Source: Acidimicrobiales bacterium (GTDB lineage Bacteria; Actinomycetota; Acidimicrobiia; Acidimicrobiales; Iamiaceae). From it: 41,175 bases of DNA. A model generated the notes under the pieces. The model saw only the letters and a list, made by a program, of their open reading frames with translations, was not told the origin of the DNA and made no database searches. The stretch is from contig JAUJOW010000007.1 in NCBI GenBank assembly GCA_030447445.1, forward strand, positions 24,217 through 65,391. Direction: 5' to 3'. Made by a program: the position numbers and the translations under genes. This document shows, piece after piece, positions 17,008 to 26,458 of the stretch. The first letter of the stretch is position 1, and every line of letters starts with the position of its first letter.

Positions 17008-18135
17008 GTGCGCCGACTCGTGGCCCTCGATCTCGCCCCCGGACCCGGCTTCGTGGCCGCCCTGCGCCGGATCTGGGACGACGGTGACGCCGTCCTGCCG
17101 GTCGACCAGCGCCTGCCCCCGCCGGCCCGCCAGGAGCTGTTGGCGGCGATGGCACCGGAGGTCGTGGTGGGACCCGACGACGAGCGCGGCCGACGTTGGG
17201 CCGGGGGCGAGGCCCGGCCGGTCGAGGACGGCGACGCCCTCGTGGTGGCCACCAGCGGCAGCACCGGCACCGCGAAGGGTGTGGTGCTCACCCATGCCGC
17301 CGTCGCCGCCCACGCCGCCGCCGTCCACGCCCGCCTGGCCGTCGACCCCCAGCAGGATCGCTGGCTGGCCTGTCTGCCCCTCGCCCACGTCGGCGGGCTC
17401 GGCGTGGTGACCCGCGCTGTCGTGACGGCCACGCCGCTCGAGGTCCACCCCCGGTTCGACCCGGTGGCCGTGGCCGCCGCCGGAGCCACCCTCGTCGCGC
17501 TGGTGCCGAGCGCCCTCGACCGGCTCGTCCCCACCGCCGTCAGCCGCTTCCGCCGGGTGGTGCTCGGCGGCTCGGCCGACCCCGGGCCCCGCCCGGCCAA
17601 CGTCGTGCGCACCTACGGCCTGACCGAGTCCGGCGGTGGCGTGGTCTACGACGGTCGCCCGCTCGACGGCGTCGAGGTGCGATCCGTCGACGGCGAGATC
17701 GAGCTGCGGGGACCCATGCTGCTGCGGGCCTACCGCGACGGTCGGGTGCCGCTCGCTTCCGACGGCTGGCTGCCCACCGGCGACCTCGGCACCGTCGGCC
17801 CGGACGGGACCGTCACCGTCCACGGTCGACGGGCCGAGCTGATCGTCACCGGCGGCGACAACGTCTGGCCGGCAGCGGTCGAAGCCGTGCTCTCCGCCCA
17901 TCCGGCCGTCTCCGAGGTGGCGGTGGCCGGCCGGGCCGATCCCGAGTGGGGCCAACGGGTGGTGGCCTTCGTCGTGCCCCGCCTCCCCCGCCACCCGCCC
18001 GACCTGGCCGACCTCCGGGCGGCGGTCAAGGAGCGCCTCCCCGCCCACGCCGCCCCCCGTGAGCTCGTGTTGGTCGACCGGCTGGCTCGGACCACCCTCG
18101 GCAAGGTCCGCCGCCACCCGCTCCCGGACCGGTGA
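17008..18135 (+). CDS. menE: o-succinylbenzoate-CoA ligase (MenE)
   Basis: The 375-residue protein is a short adenylate-forming ligase of the actinobacterial MenE type, which lacks about 100 N-terminal residues found in FadD enzymes. It shows VVATSGSTGTAKGVVLTH near residue 80, CLPLAHVGGLGV, RTYGLTESGGGVVYDG, GWLPTGDLGTVG, GGDNVWPAAVEAVL and a C-terminal RTTLGKVRRH with the catalytic lysine. It makes o-succinylbenzoyl-CoA for MenB. The GTG at 17008 follows a TACCCT box and gives a normal N-terminus; a GTG at 16945 would extend into the divergent promoter region. It ends six bases from the convergent CBS-domain gene. Confidence 0.93.
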   Translation: MRRLVALDLAPGPGFVAALRRIWDDGDAVLPVDQRLPPPARQELLAAMAPEVVVGPDDERGRRWAGGEARPVEDGDALVVATSGSTGTAKGVVLTHAAVAAHAAAVHARLAVDPQQDRWLACLPLAHVGGLGVVTRAVVTATPLEVHPRFDPVAVAAAGATLVALVPSALDRLVPTAVSRFRRVVLGGSADPGPRPANVVRTYGLTESGGGVVYDGRPLDGVEVRSVDGEIELRGPMLLRAYRDGRVPLASDGWLPTGDLGTVGPDGTVTVHGRRAELIVTGGDNVWPAAVEAVLSAHPAVSEVAVAGRADPEWGQRVVAFVVPRLPRHPPDLADLRAAVKERLPAHAAPRELVLVDRLARTTLGKVRRHPLPDR

Positions 18136-18141
18136 ACGGCC

Positions 18142-18576
18142 TCAGCGGCCGTGGGCGATGTACTCGTGGAGGACGTGGGTCTCGGTCTCGAGCTCGCTCA
18201 TCCGGTCCTTCACCACGTCGCCGATGCTCACGATGCCGCACACCACGTCGTCCACCACGACCGGCACGTGGCGGATGCGGCGCCGGGTCATGAGCTCCAT
18301 GAGCTGCTCGACGGTCGAAGTCGGCTCGCAGATGTAGACCTGGGTGGTCATGATGGCCGACACCGGCTCGTCGAGCGACGCCGCCCCCCGGTCGGCCAGG
18401 GCCCGGACGATGTCCCGCTCGGACACCACGCCGTCGATGCGGCGACCGTCGGTGGACACGACCACGGCCCCGATGCGGTGCTCGGCCAGCAGGGCCACCA
18501 CGTCGGCGACCTTGGCGTCGGGGGCGGCGGTGATGACGTCGGATCCCTTGCTGTCGAGCAGTCCGCTCACGAGCAT
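18142..18576 (-). CDS. CBS-domain pair protein
   Basis: The 144-residue protein consists almost wholly of two CBS domains. The first ends with GVVSERDIVRALADRG near residue 50-65 and the second with CGIVSIGDVVKDRM near 112-126. Such stand-alone CBS pairs bind adenine nucleotides and act as energy-state sensors; the partner is unknown. The start ATG at 18576 has a strong Shine-Dalgarno sequence (GAGGAGG) seven bases upstream. The reading frame is open upstream into the SDR gene because of that gene's frameshift, so an apparent SDR-CBS fusion is an artefact. Confidence 0.85.
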   Translation of the reverse strand: MLVSGLLDSKGSDVITAAPDAKVADVVALLAEHRIGAVVVSTDGRRIDGVVSERDIVRALADRGAASLDEPVSAIMTTQVYICEPTSTVEQLMELMTRRRIRHVPVVVDDVVCGIVSIGDVVKDRMSELETETHVLHEYIAHGR

Positions 18577-18656
18577 CTCAGCCTCCTCGTCGCGTCGATG
18601 CGCAATGCTCGCAGACGCCGTCGGCCGGCGCGTGGCGCCCGCTGTCGCCGGCCCGC

Positions 18657-19404
18657 TCAGCCTGCCGACACCAGCGCGCCGCCGTCGACCACGACGGTGT
18701 GGCCGGTGACCCAGGAGGCCAGATCGCTGGCCAGGAAGAGGGCGACGTTGGCGATGTCGGCGGGTTCGCCGAGCCGGCGCAGCGGCAGCCGGCGGGCGAT
18801 GGCCTCCTCCTCGCGCTCCCACAGCGCCCCGGGCCATGTCGGTCTTCACCAGGCCGGGGGCGATCGCGTTGACTCGCACGCTCGGGCCGAGCTCGGCTGC
18901 CATCACCCGCGTGAGGTGGATCACCGCCGCCTTGGTGGTGTTGTAGACGCCGATGCCGTGTTCGGTCGACATGCCTCCGATCGAGGCCAGGTTGACGACC
19001 GCGCCGCCGTGGGTGGCCATGGCCGCCCGCCACGCCTCCTGGGTCCAGACGTGCAGGCCTCGCAGGTTGACCTGGAAGGTCTTGTCCCAGCGGGCCAGGT
19101 CGATGTCGACGGCGGGGCCGAAGTAGGGGTTGGTGGCGGCGTTGTTGACGAGGATGTCGAGGCCGCCGAAGCGCTCGACGGTGGCGGCCACGGCGGCGGC
19201 GGCGGCCTCGGGGTCGCCGGCGTTGGCAGGGAAGGTGTCCACCTCGCCCCCCATGGCCCCGGCGGCGGTGCGCAGGTCGTCGGCCTTGCGGGACGAGAGC
19301 ATGACCGCCGCTCCGGCGTCGGCGTAGGCAGCGGCGATGGCCCGCCCGATGCCCCGTGATGCACCGGTGACGAGCGCCACCTTCCCGTCCAGTCGCAGCT
19401 CCAT
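18657..19404 (-). CDS. Short-chain dehydrogenase/reductase (frameshifted)
   Basis: The N-terminal part carries the NAD(P) loop [18 protein letters not shown], the serine region NLASIGGMS, the YNTTK active-site pair and [11 protein letters not shown]. After that the family pattern is lost in frame but resumes one frame over as [19 protein letters not shown], then [18 protein letters not shown] and a stop at 18657. Removing one base from the run of four C at 18827-18830 (plus strand) restores a 248-residue protein, the classical SDR length. The substrate is unknown; this subtype often reduces 3-oxoacyl or hydroxy compounds. A CACGCT hexamer sits six bases before the ATG. Sequencing error is the simplest cause, but a real null mutation is possible. 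Confidence 0.87.
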
Positions 19405-19459
19405 CCCCGGAGCGTGGCACGCCCGCTCGGCCCGTCGTCGTCTTCCCAGGGGCCGAACG

Positions 19460-19465
19460 TAGCGT
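19460..19465 (+). promoter_or_regulatory. -10 hexamer of the SPATA20-like gene (leaderless)
   Basis: TAGCGT ends exactly six bases before the ATG at 19472. No Shine-Dalgarno sequence is visible. Confidence 0.5.
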
Positions 19466-19471
19466 GGGACG

Positions 19472-21457
<1,986 letters not shown>

Positions 21458-21467
21458 ACCGCGGCGG

Positions 21468-21950
21468 TCATCCGGGACCGACGGCATCGGCGGCCACGCC
21501 GGCCACCAAGGCGCCGGCCACCAACCCGATGAGGGCGAGGGCCACCCCCCGGAACCGGTCCTGGACGGCGGCCAGCTCCGACGGCGGGGTGAACAGGCGA
21601 GCCGGCCACAGGCGCCAGGAGACCGCCGCGAACACCGCGGTCGCCGCCACCAGCAGCACCGCCTTGGTGGCCATGAGCGCCAGCCAACCCCCGGCCACGG
21701 CACCGTCGACGGTGGCCACCTCGACGGCGGTGAGGCCGATGCCGGACCCGGCGAGGGCAGCGATCAGGCCCAGGACCTTCCATCGGGCGCCGGCGGCCAG
21801 CGCGAGGGCGAGGGCCTCGAAGGCGGCGGGTGAGCCGAGGTGGGACCGGGCGCGGGGCTGCACCACGAAGAGGCTGTACAGCATGGCGCCCAGCCAGGCG
21901 GCGGCCACGCCCGTATGGAGGCCGCCGAGCAGGAAGCGGGCGAAGGTCAC
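21468..21950 (-). CDS. Small four-helix membrane protein, CopD-like
   Basis: The 160-residue protein has about four hydrophobic segments: near residues 3-25 (LLGGLHTGVAAAWLGAMLYS), 48-68, 76-100 and 135-155. The first helix pattern, His followed by AxxWLGAM and a Pro a few residues on, resembles the CopD/YcnJ membrane family that handles copper, but the protein is short and lacks a clear metal site. The GTG at 21950 is chosen because a CAGGAT box lies six bases upstream and further extension would run into the divergent gene. Function is unknown beyond this resemblance. Confidence 0.65.
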   Translation of the reverse strand: MTFARFLLGGLHTGVAAAWLGAMLYSLFVVQPRARSHLGSPAAFEALALALAAGARWKVLGLIAALAGSGIGLTAVEVATVDGAVAGGWLALMATKAVLLVAATAVFAAVSWRLWPARLFTPPSELAAVQDRFRGVALALIGLVAGALVAGVAADAVGPG

Positions 21951-21956
21951 GGCCGC

Positions 21957-21971
21957 ATCCTGCCGTACCGT
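21957..21971. promoter_or_regulatory. Overlapping divergent promoters, CopD-like and PGA-hydrolase-like genes
   Basis: On the reverse strand CAGGAT (21957-21962) ends six bases before the GTG at 21950. On the forward strand TACCGT (21966-21971) ends six bases before the GTG at 21978. Both genes appear leaderless and the two start codons are only 27 bases apart. Confidence 0.45.
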
Positions 21972-21977
21972 TGCTCG

Positions 21978-22586
21978 GTGTTCGACGAGCTCCTCCGCCA
22001 GCCCGGGGTCACCGAGCAGCTCGAGCTGCGGAGCCGGTTCGGCTTCCTGGCCTTCCACGGCGGTAGCCTCGAGGAGGGTACCGACGTGGTGGCCGCCGCC
22101 GCCGCCGATGCCGCCGGCGCATCCCTCTGGGCCGTCCGCCAGCCCGAGCACCTGCGGTGGCACGTGCCGTCGATCGCCGTGTCACCCGAGCACTCCGACG
22201 CCCTCGTCGCCTTCCTCGACCACGTCGAGGTGGCCCTCGCCGTCCACGGCTTCGGACGGGAGGGGTACTGGACGAGCCTGCTCGTCGGCGGCGGCAACCG
22301 GGCCCTCGCCGCCCACGTCGCTGGGCACCTGCGCCCGGCGCTGGCCGGCTACGAGATCGTCGACGACCTCGATCGCGTACCGAGCGACCTCCGGGGCGTC
22401 CACCCGTCCAACCCGGTGAACCTCCCCGTTGGTGGCGGGGCGCAACTCGAGCTGCCGCCCCGGGTGCGGGGCATGGGCCCGGCCTGGGATGGGCATCCCG
22501 ACCGGCGGGCCGGCCGGCTGGTCCCGCCCACGATGGCGCTCATCGCTGCGCTGGCCACCGCCGCCGGGTCCTGGCCTCTCGGCTAG
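21978..22586 (+). CDS. Poly-gamma-glutamate hydrolase family protein
   Basis: This 202-residue protein resembles the zinc-dependent poly-gamma-glutamate hydrolase/phage PghP family (DUF867). GFLAFHGGSLEEGTD near residues 20-35 is the usual metal-binding HGG and E motif, and ALAVHGFGREGYWTSLLVGGGN in the middle carries the second histidine. HPSNPVNLPVGGGAQLELPPRVR lies near the C-terminus, with the N-x-x-GGGAQLEL pattern. Family members cleave gamma-glutamyl chains or related amides; the substrate here is unknown. The GTG at 21978 follows a TACCGT box with no Shine-Dalgarno sequence. A strong hairpin follows the stop codon. Confidence 0.8.
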   Translation: MFDELLRQPGVTEQLELRSRFGFLAFHGGSLEEGTDVVAAAAADAAGASLWAVRQPEHLRWHVPSIAVSPEHSDALVAFLDHVEVALAVHGFGREGYWTSLLVGGGNRALAAHVAGHLRPALAGYEIVDDLDRVPSDLRGVHPSNPVNLPVGGGAQLELPPRVRGMGPAWDGHPDRRAGRLVPPTMALIAALATAAGSWPLG

Positions 22587-22587
22587 G

Positions 22588-22663
22588 ACCGCACAGAACC
22601 GTTCTGGGGCAGGAAGCGGGGGCTACAGGGGGACCGCCATCTGCCCCAGAACGGAGCTGCGGT
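22588..22663. terminator. Long hairpin between convergent genes
   Basis: CCGTTCTGGGGCAG at 22599-22612 is the exact reverse complement of CTGCCCCAGAACGG at 22641-22654. Outer arms ACCGCA (22588-22593) and TGCGGT (22658-22663) also pair. It begins two bases after one stop codon and ends four bases before the other, so it should end transcription from both sides. Its core resembles the hairpin at 13486-13531. Confidence 0.75.
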
Positions 22664-22666
22664 GGG

Positions 22667-23477
<811 letters not shown>

Positions 23478-23517
23478 GGGGGCTCCTGGGTGGGAAACGG
23501 GGAACGCCGGCCTCCGG

Positions 23518-23534
23518 GGGGCGGTGATCGCCCC
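23518..23534 (-). promoter_or_regulatory. Hairpin in the rpf leader
   Basis: GGGGCG and CGCCCC flank a five-base loop about 45 bases upstream of the rpf start. It would lie in the transcript if the promoter at 23559-23587 is used. Confidence 0.35.
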
Positions 23535-23558
23535 AACGCAGGGGTGACCGGCGGCATC

Positions 23559-23587
23559 AGGATGACGGTGTCGTCATGAAAACGCAA
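23559..23587 (-). promoter_or_regulatory. Possible rpf promoter
   Basis: On the reverse strand TTGCGT (23582-23587) and CATCCT (23559-23564) are separated by 17 bases. Transcription would begin near 23552, leaving a leader of about 75 bases with a Shine-Dalgarno sequence. Confidence 0.4.
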
Positions 23588-23618
23588 CATGACCGCGGCC
23601 ACATCGACACATTGTGCC

Positions 23619-23634
23619 GGTGACGTGTGTCACC
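23619..23634. promoter_or_regulatory. CRP-like palindrome upstream of rpf
   Basis: GGTGACGTGTGTCACC contains GTGA-N6-TCAC, the core of the CRP/FNR-family consensus. It overlaps the end of the convergently placed nitroreductase gene and lies about 74 bases upstream of the inferred rpf transcription start. In mycobacteria CRP directly activates rpfA, so this site may be a counterpart. Confidence 0.45.
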
Positions 23635-24229
23635 AGCGGCGGCGGTGCACGACCTCGGGCAGGGGTGGACGCCGGCGCTGAGCTGAGCGGCCGGGCCGGT
23701 CATCGTGATCGGGGTGGCCGAGGGCGACGGTGCCCGCCGCCCGCCACCCGTCGGGCACTCCGAGCGCAGCCAGCACAGGGTGCTCGTGGGCGAACAGGCC
23801 GAAGAAGCAGGCGCCGAGCCCGGCGTCCACGGCGCCGAGGAGCAGTCGGTCGACGGCCATGCCGGCGTCGACGAACCAGTACGGCACCGTCCACGCGTCG
23901 GGTCCGGACCCGAGACCGGTGGCAGCCTTGTCGGCCTCGGCGTAGCGGGCGGCATAGGCGACCGGCGACGTGGTCACCACGACCAGCACCGGTGCTCGCA
24001 GCAGACCCGGCCACCCGAACCGGGTTCGATCCTCGCCCGGGAGCGTCACCTCCCAGTACTGCTCGGTGTCGGCACCCTCGAGCACCACGAAGGCCGTCCC
24101 GGCGACGTTGCCGGCCGACGGCGAGCGCCGGGCACCGTCGAGCAGACGATCGACCACCGCCGGTTCGACCCGGTCGGAGGTGAAGCTGCGCACCATGCGG
24201 CGCCGCCGGATGGCCTCGTGCAGCTCCAC
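23630..24229 (-). CDS. Nitroreductase family flavoprotein
   Basis: The 199-residue protein starts VELHEAIRRRRMVRSFTSDRV, the FMN-binding opening of the nitroreductase family. RRSPSAGNVAGTAFVVLEG near residues 38-56 and DAGMAVDRLLLGAVDAGLGACFFGLF in the second half follow the family pattern. Members reduce nitro groups, quinones or act as dehydrogenases with FMN; a few use F420. The GTG at 24229 is supported by a CAGACT box six bases upstream, although the frame is open further. It is divergent from the ATP-grasp gene with an 81-base spacer, and its stop overlaps the CRP-like site of rpf. Confidence 0.85.
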   Translation of the reverse strand: MELHEAIRRRRMVRSFTSDRVEPAVVDRLLDGARRSPSAGNVAGTAFVVLEGADTEQYWEVTLPGEDRTRFGWPGLLRAPVLVVVTTSPVAYAARYAEADKAATGLGSGPDAWTVPYWFVDAGMAVDRLLLGAVDAGLGACFFGLFAHEHPVLAALGVPDGWRAAGTVALGHPDHDDRPGRSAQRRRPPLPEVVHRRRW

Positions 24230-24235
24230 GGCCGC

Positions 24236-24304
24236 AGTCTGGCCGCACAGGCGCGGACTCGGTGCGAAACCCGCTCGTCGCCCCCACACCCGACCGGCCA
24301 CCAT
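24236..24304. promoter_or_regulatory. Divergent promoters of nitroreductase and ATP-grasp genes
   Basis: On the reverse strand CAGACT (24236-24241) ends six bases before the nitroreductase GTG. On the forward strand CACCAT (24299-24304) ends six bases before the ATG at 24311. Neither start has a Shine-Dalgarno sequence. Confidence 0.4.
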
Positions 24305-24310
24305 CGACCG

Positions 24311-25729
24311 ATGGGCGCCGGCGCCGTGCACGACCGCTACGTCGACCTCGTCCGCGGCCTGGTGGCGGGACGTCGGGTGATCCTCGCCGGCGGCCCACTG
24401 GCCTGGGCCACCCGCCAGGTGGCCCAGCTGCGCGACGTGGGTGCCGAGCGCTGCCTCGTCGTGGCCAGCGGCATCGGCACGGGCCCCCTGCCCGACCCGG
24501 CCCACAGCGACCACGTCGTCGTCCCGGTCGACGCCGCCGACGTGGTCGACGAGCTCCGTCGGGTCGAACGTCTCCTCGCCGACCCGCCGCCCGAGGTCCT
24601 GAAGGCGATGGCGGCCTTCGACCCCGACGGCGACGCGCTGGTGCTGATCAGCGCCGTCTCGGCGTCGGGCTCGGTGGGCGACCGGCCGGGCTACGGAGCC
24701 CGCCGGTCGGACTGGGTGCGCCTGGACGACAAGACCACCTGCGACGAGTTGTTCGACGACGCCGGCGTTCCCCGCCCCACCGCCGCCGTGGTCGCCGCCC
24801 GACGCGACGCGCTGCTGGCCGCGACCACCCGGCTCGACGCCGGCGCCGGCACGGTGTGGTCAGGCGATGCCCGGCAGGGCTTCAACGGCGGGGCGGCGTT
24901 CGTGCGCTGGATCCGGCCCGACGCCGGCGAAGCCGACGTCGAGGAGGCCGTGGCCTGGTTCGCGGGCAGGTGTGACCGGGTGAGGGTGGCACCGTTCGTC
25001 GAGGGCCTGCCCACGGGCATCCACGGCGTCGTCTGCGACGACGCCGTGGCCGCCCTGCGCCCGGTGGAGCTCGTGAGCCTCCGCCCGGCGACCGGCGGAC
25101 GGTTCCGCTACGCCGGCTGTGCCACCTACCTCGATCCCGCTCCTGCCGATCGGGAGGCCATGCGGGACGCCGCTCGCCGCGTCGGCACGGTCCTGGCCGA
25201 CACCCGCGACTACCGGGGGGCGTTCACCGTCGACGGCGTCCTCGGTGTCGACGGTTGGGTGGCCACCGAGGTGAACCCCCGCTTCGGGGGCGGACTCGGC
25301 TACGTCTCGGCTGCCCTCCCCGGGCTGCCCTTCGACCTCCTCCACCACCTCCTCGCCGCCGGCGACGGCGCTGCCGTGCGAGCCGCCGACCTCGAGGCGC
25401 TCGTCGTCCCCGCCGCCGACCGCAGCCGCTGGGGCGGCGGGTGGACCGCGGTGACGACCCACTACGACACCACCGAGGGCACGCCGGTCGTGTTCGAGGA
25501 CGGCGGGACGACCTGCCGCCCGGCCGCCGACGGCGACGAGCCCGACGCCGACCTCTCGGTCGGGCCCGGCGCCGAGGGCGGGTTCGTGCGGGTGGCCATG
25601 CGAGCCGACCGCACCCCCATCGGGCCCTCAGTGGCCCCTCGCGTGGTTGCCGCCCTGGCGCTGGCCGACGAGCGCCACGGGGCCGGCCTCGGGCCGCTGA
25701 CGGCGGCCCGGTCGGTCAGGCCAGCTTGA
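24311..25729 (+). CDS. Orphan ATP-grasp enzyme
   Basis: This 472-residue protein has an N-terminal Rossmann-like region (VILAGGPLAWATRQVAQL, residues 23-40) and a central ATP-grasp fold. DDKTTCDELFDDAGVPRP at 139-156 is the usual entry. WSGDARQGFNGGAAFVRWI at 183-201 resembles the ATP-binding loop. APFVEGLPTGIHGVV lies at 227-241, and the metal-binding end is ATEVNPRFGGGLGY with Glu320 and Asn322. The last 120 residues form a separate C-terminal part. ATP-grasp enzymes join a carboxylate to an amine or thiol through an acyl-phosphate. The substrate cannot be read here, and no carrier protein, precursor peptide or partner gene is beside it. Its ATG follows a CACCAT box. It overlaps the convergent 222-residue gene by 14 bases. 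Confidence 0.85.
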   Translation: MGAGAVHDRYVDLVRGLVAGRRVILAGGPLAWATRQVAQLRDVGAERCLVVASGIGTGPLPDPAHSDHVVVPVDAADVVDELRRVERLLADPPPEVLKAMAAFDPDGDALVLISAVSASGSVGDRPGYGARRSDWVRLDDKTTCDELFDDAGVPRPTAAVVAARRDALLAATTRLDAGAGTVWSGDARQGFNGGAAFVRWIRPDAGEADVEEAVAWFAGRCDRVRVAPFVEGLPTGIHGVVCDDAVAALRPVELVSLRPATGGRFRYAGCATYLDPAPADREAMRDAARRVGTVLADTRDYRGAFTVDGVLGVDGWVATEVNPRFGGGLGYVSAALPGLPFDLLHHLLAAGDGAAVRAADLEALVVPAADRSRWGGGWTAVTTHYDTTEGTPVVFEDGGTTCRPAADGDEPDADLSVGPGAEGGFVRVAMRADRTPIGPSVAPRVVAALALADERHGAGLGPLTAARSVRPA

Positions 25730-26384
25730 CCAGGTCGTCGGCGAGGGCCCAGCCGAAGGCGATGAGGGAATCACCCCGAGCCTGGTTCACCGGGGCGAAG
25801 ACCTCGTCGAGACCGGGGTCGAGCTTCTCGGGCTTCTGGCTGTCGTGGTCCAGGCACAAGGGGTAGGCATCGTCGCCTCGCACGGTGAAGGTGCGCTCGT
25901 CGTAGGTGCCGTTCTCGATGCCGAACCGCTTGGCCAGGCGCCGGCCCCACGCCCGCTCCTCGCCGGTGGCCACGTATCCGGGGCGGGGGACGATGTCGCT
26001 CAGCGACCGGTAGGCCTCGTAGCCCGACTTGGAGGCGAAGCGAGCCCCCACCAGCACGTCCTCGTCGGGGAAGGCGAGCACGGCCCGGCGCAGCTGGTCG
26101 GCCATCATGGCCTTGAGCACGCTGTCGCGCTTGGCCGTGCGCTTCAGCGAGGCCAGGCCGATGATCACGCTCGGCGTGCCACCGATCCGCTCGAGGGTGC
26201 TGAACGAGAAGCCCTTCAGCTTGCCGTTGTCGCGGGCCAGCGTGATGAGCACCCAGGACTCGGCCTGCTTGGACAGCATCCCGGCCTCGTACCGGCTCGG
26301 CCCTTCGGTGCAGAGGTCGGCCATCTCGGCCAGCTCGGCATCACCCAGCGCGGTGCAGTCCTTGGTCTCGACGTCGATCGCCAT
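25716..26384 (-). CDS. Unrecognised 222-residue protein
   Basis: No family is recognised with confidence. The middle (residues 50-125) alternates predicted strands and helices: WVLITLARDNGKLKGFSFST, PSVIIGLASLKRT and MMADQLRRAVLAFPDEDVLV. This could be a GNAT-like acyltransferase fold, but the acetyl-CoA loop is not clear. The protein has few membrane or signal features and is probably cytoplasmic. Codon use looks like a genuine gene. The ATG at 26384 has GAGGCAGGA just upstream. It overlaps the ATP-grasp gene tail by 14 bases on the opposite strand and lies 74 bases downstream of dnaE in the same direction. Confidence 0.75.
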   Translation of the reverse strand: MAIDVETKDCTALGDAELAEMADLCTEGPSRYEAGMLSKQAESWVLITLARDNGKLKGFSFSTLERIGGTPSVIIGLASLKRTAKRDSVLKAMMADQLRRAVLAFPDEDVLVGARFASKSGYEAYRSLSDIVPRPGYVATGEERAWGRRLAKRFGIENGTYDERTFTVRGDDAYPLCLDHDSQKPEKLDPGLDEVFAPVNQARGDSLIAFGWALADDLVKLA

Positions 26385-26409
26385 TCCTGCCTCGATCCCC
26401 CGAGAGAGC

Positions 26410-26424
26410 GGTTCCTACGGAACC
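26410..26424. promoter_or_regulatory. Small inverted repeat upstream of the 222-residue gene
   Basis: GGTTCC and GGAACC flank a TAC spacer in the 74-base gap between the dnaE stop and this gene. It could be an operator or a small hairpin. Confidence 0.3.
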
Positions 26425-26458
26425 TCTAGTCCAGCGGGAGACGGCCGCTCGCGCAACT

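Noticed and set aside
18142..19404. SDR-CBS fusion protein
   Set aside because: The continuous frame exists only because of the frameshift in the SDR gene. The stretch between the domains is nonsense, and the CBS gene has its own strong ribosome binding site.
23478..23629. c-di-AMP (ydaO-type) riboswitch upstream of rpf
   Set aside because: This riboswitch is common before actinobacterial rpf genes, but I could not find its conserved core segments in the leader.
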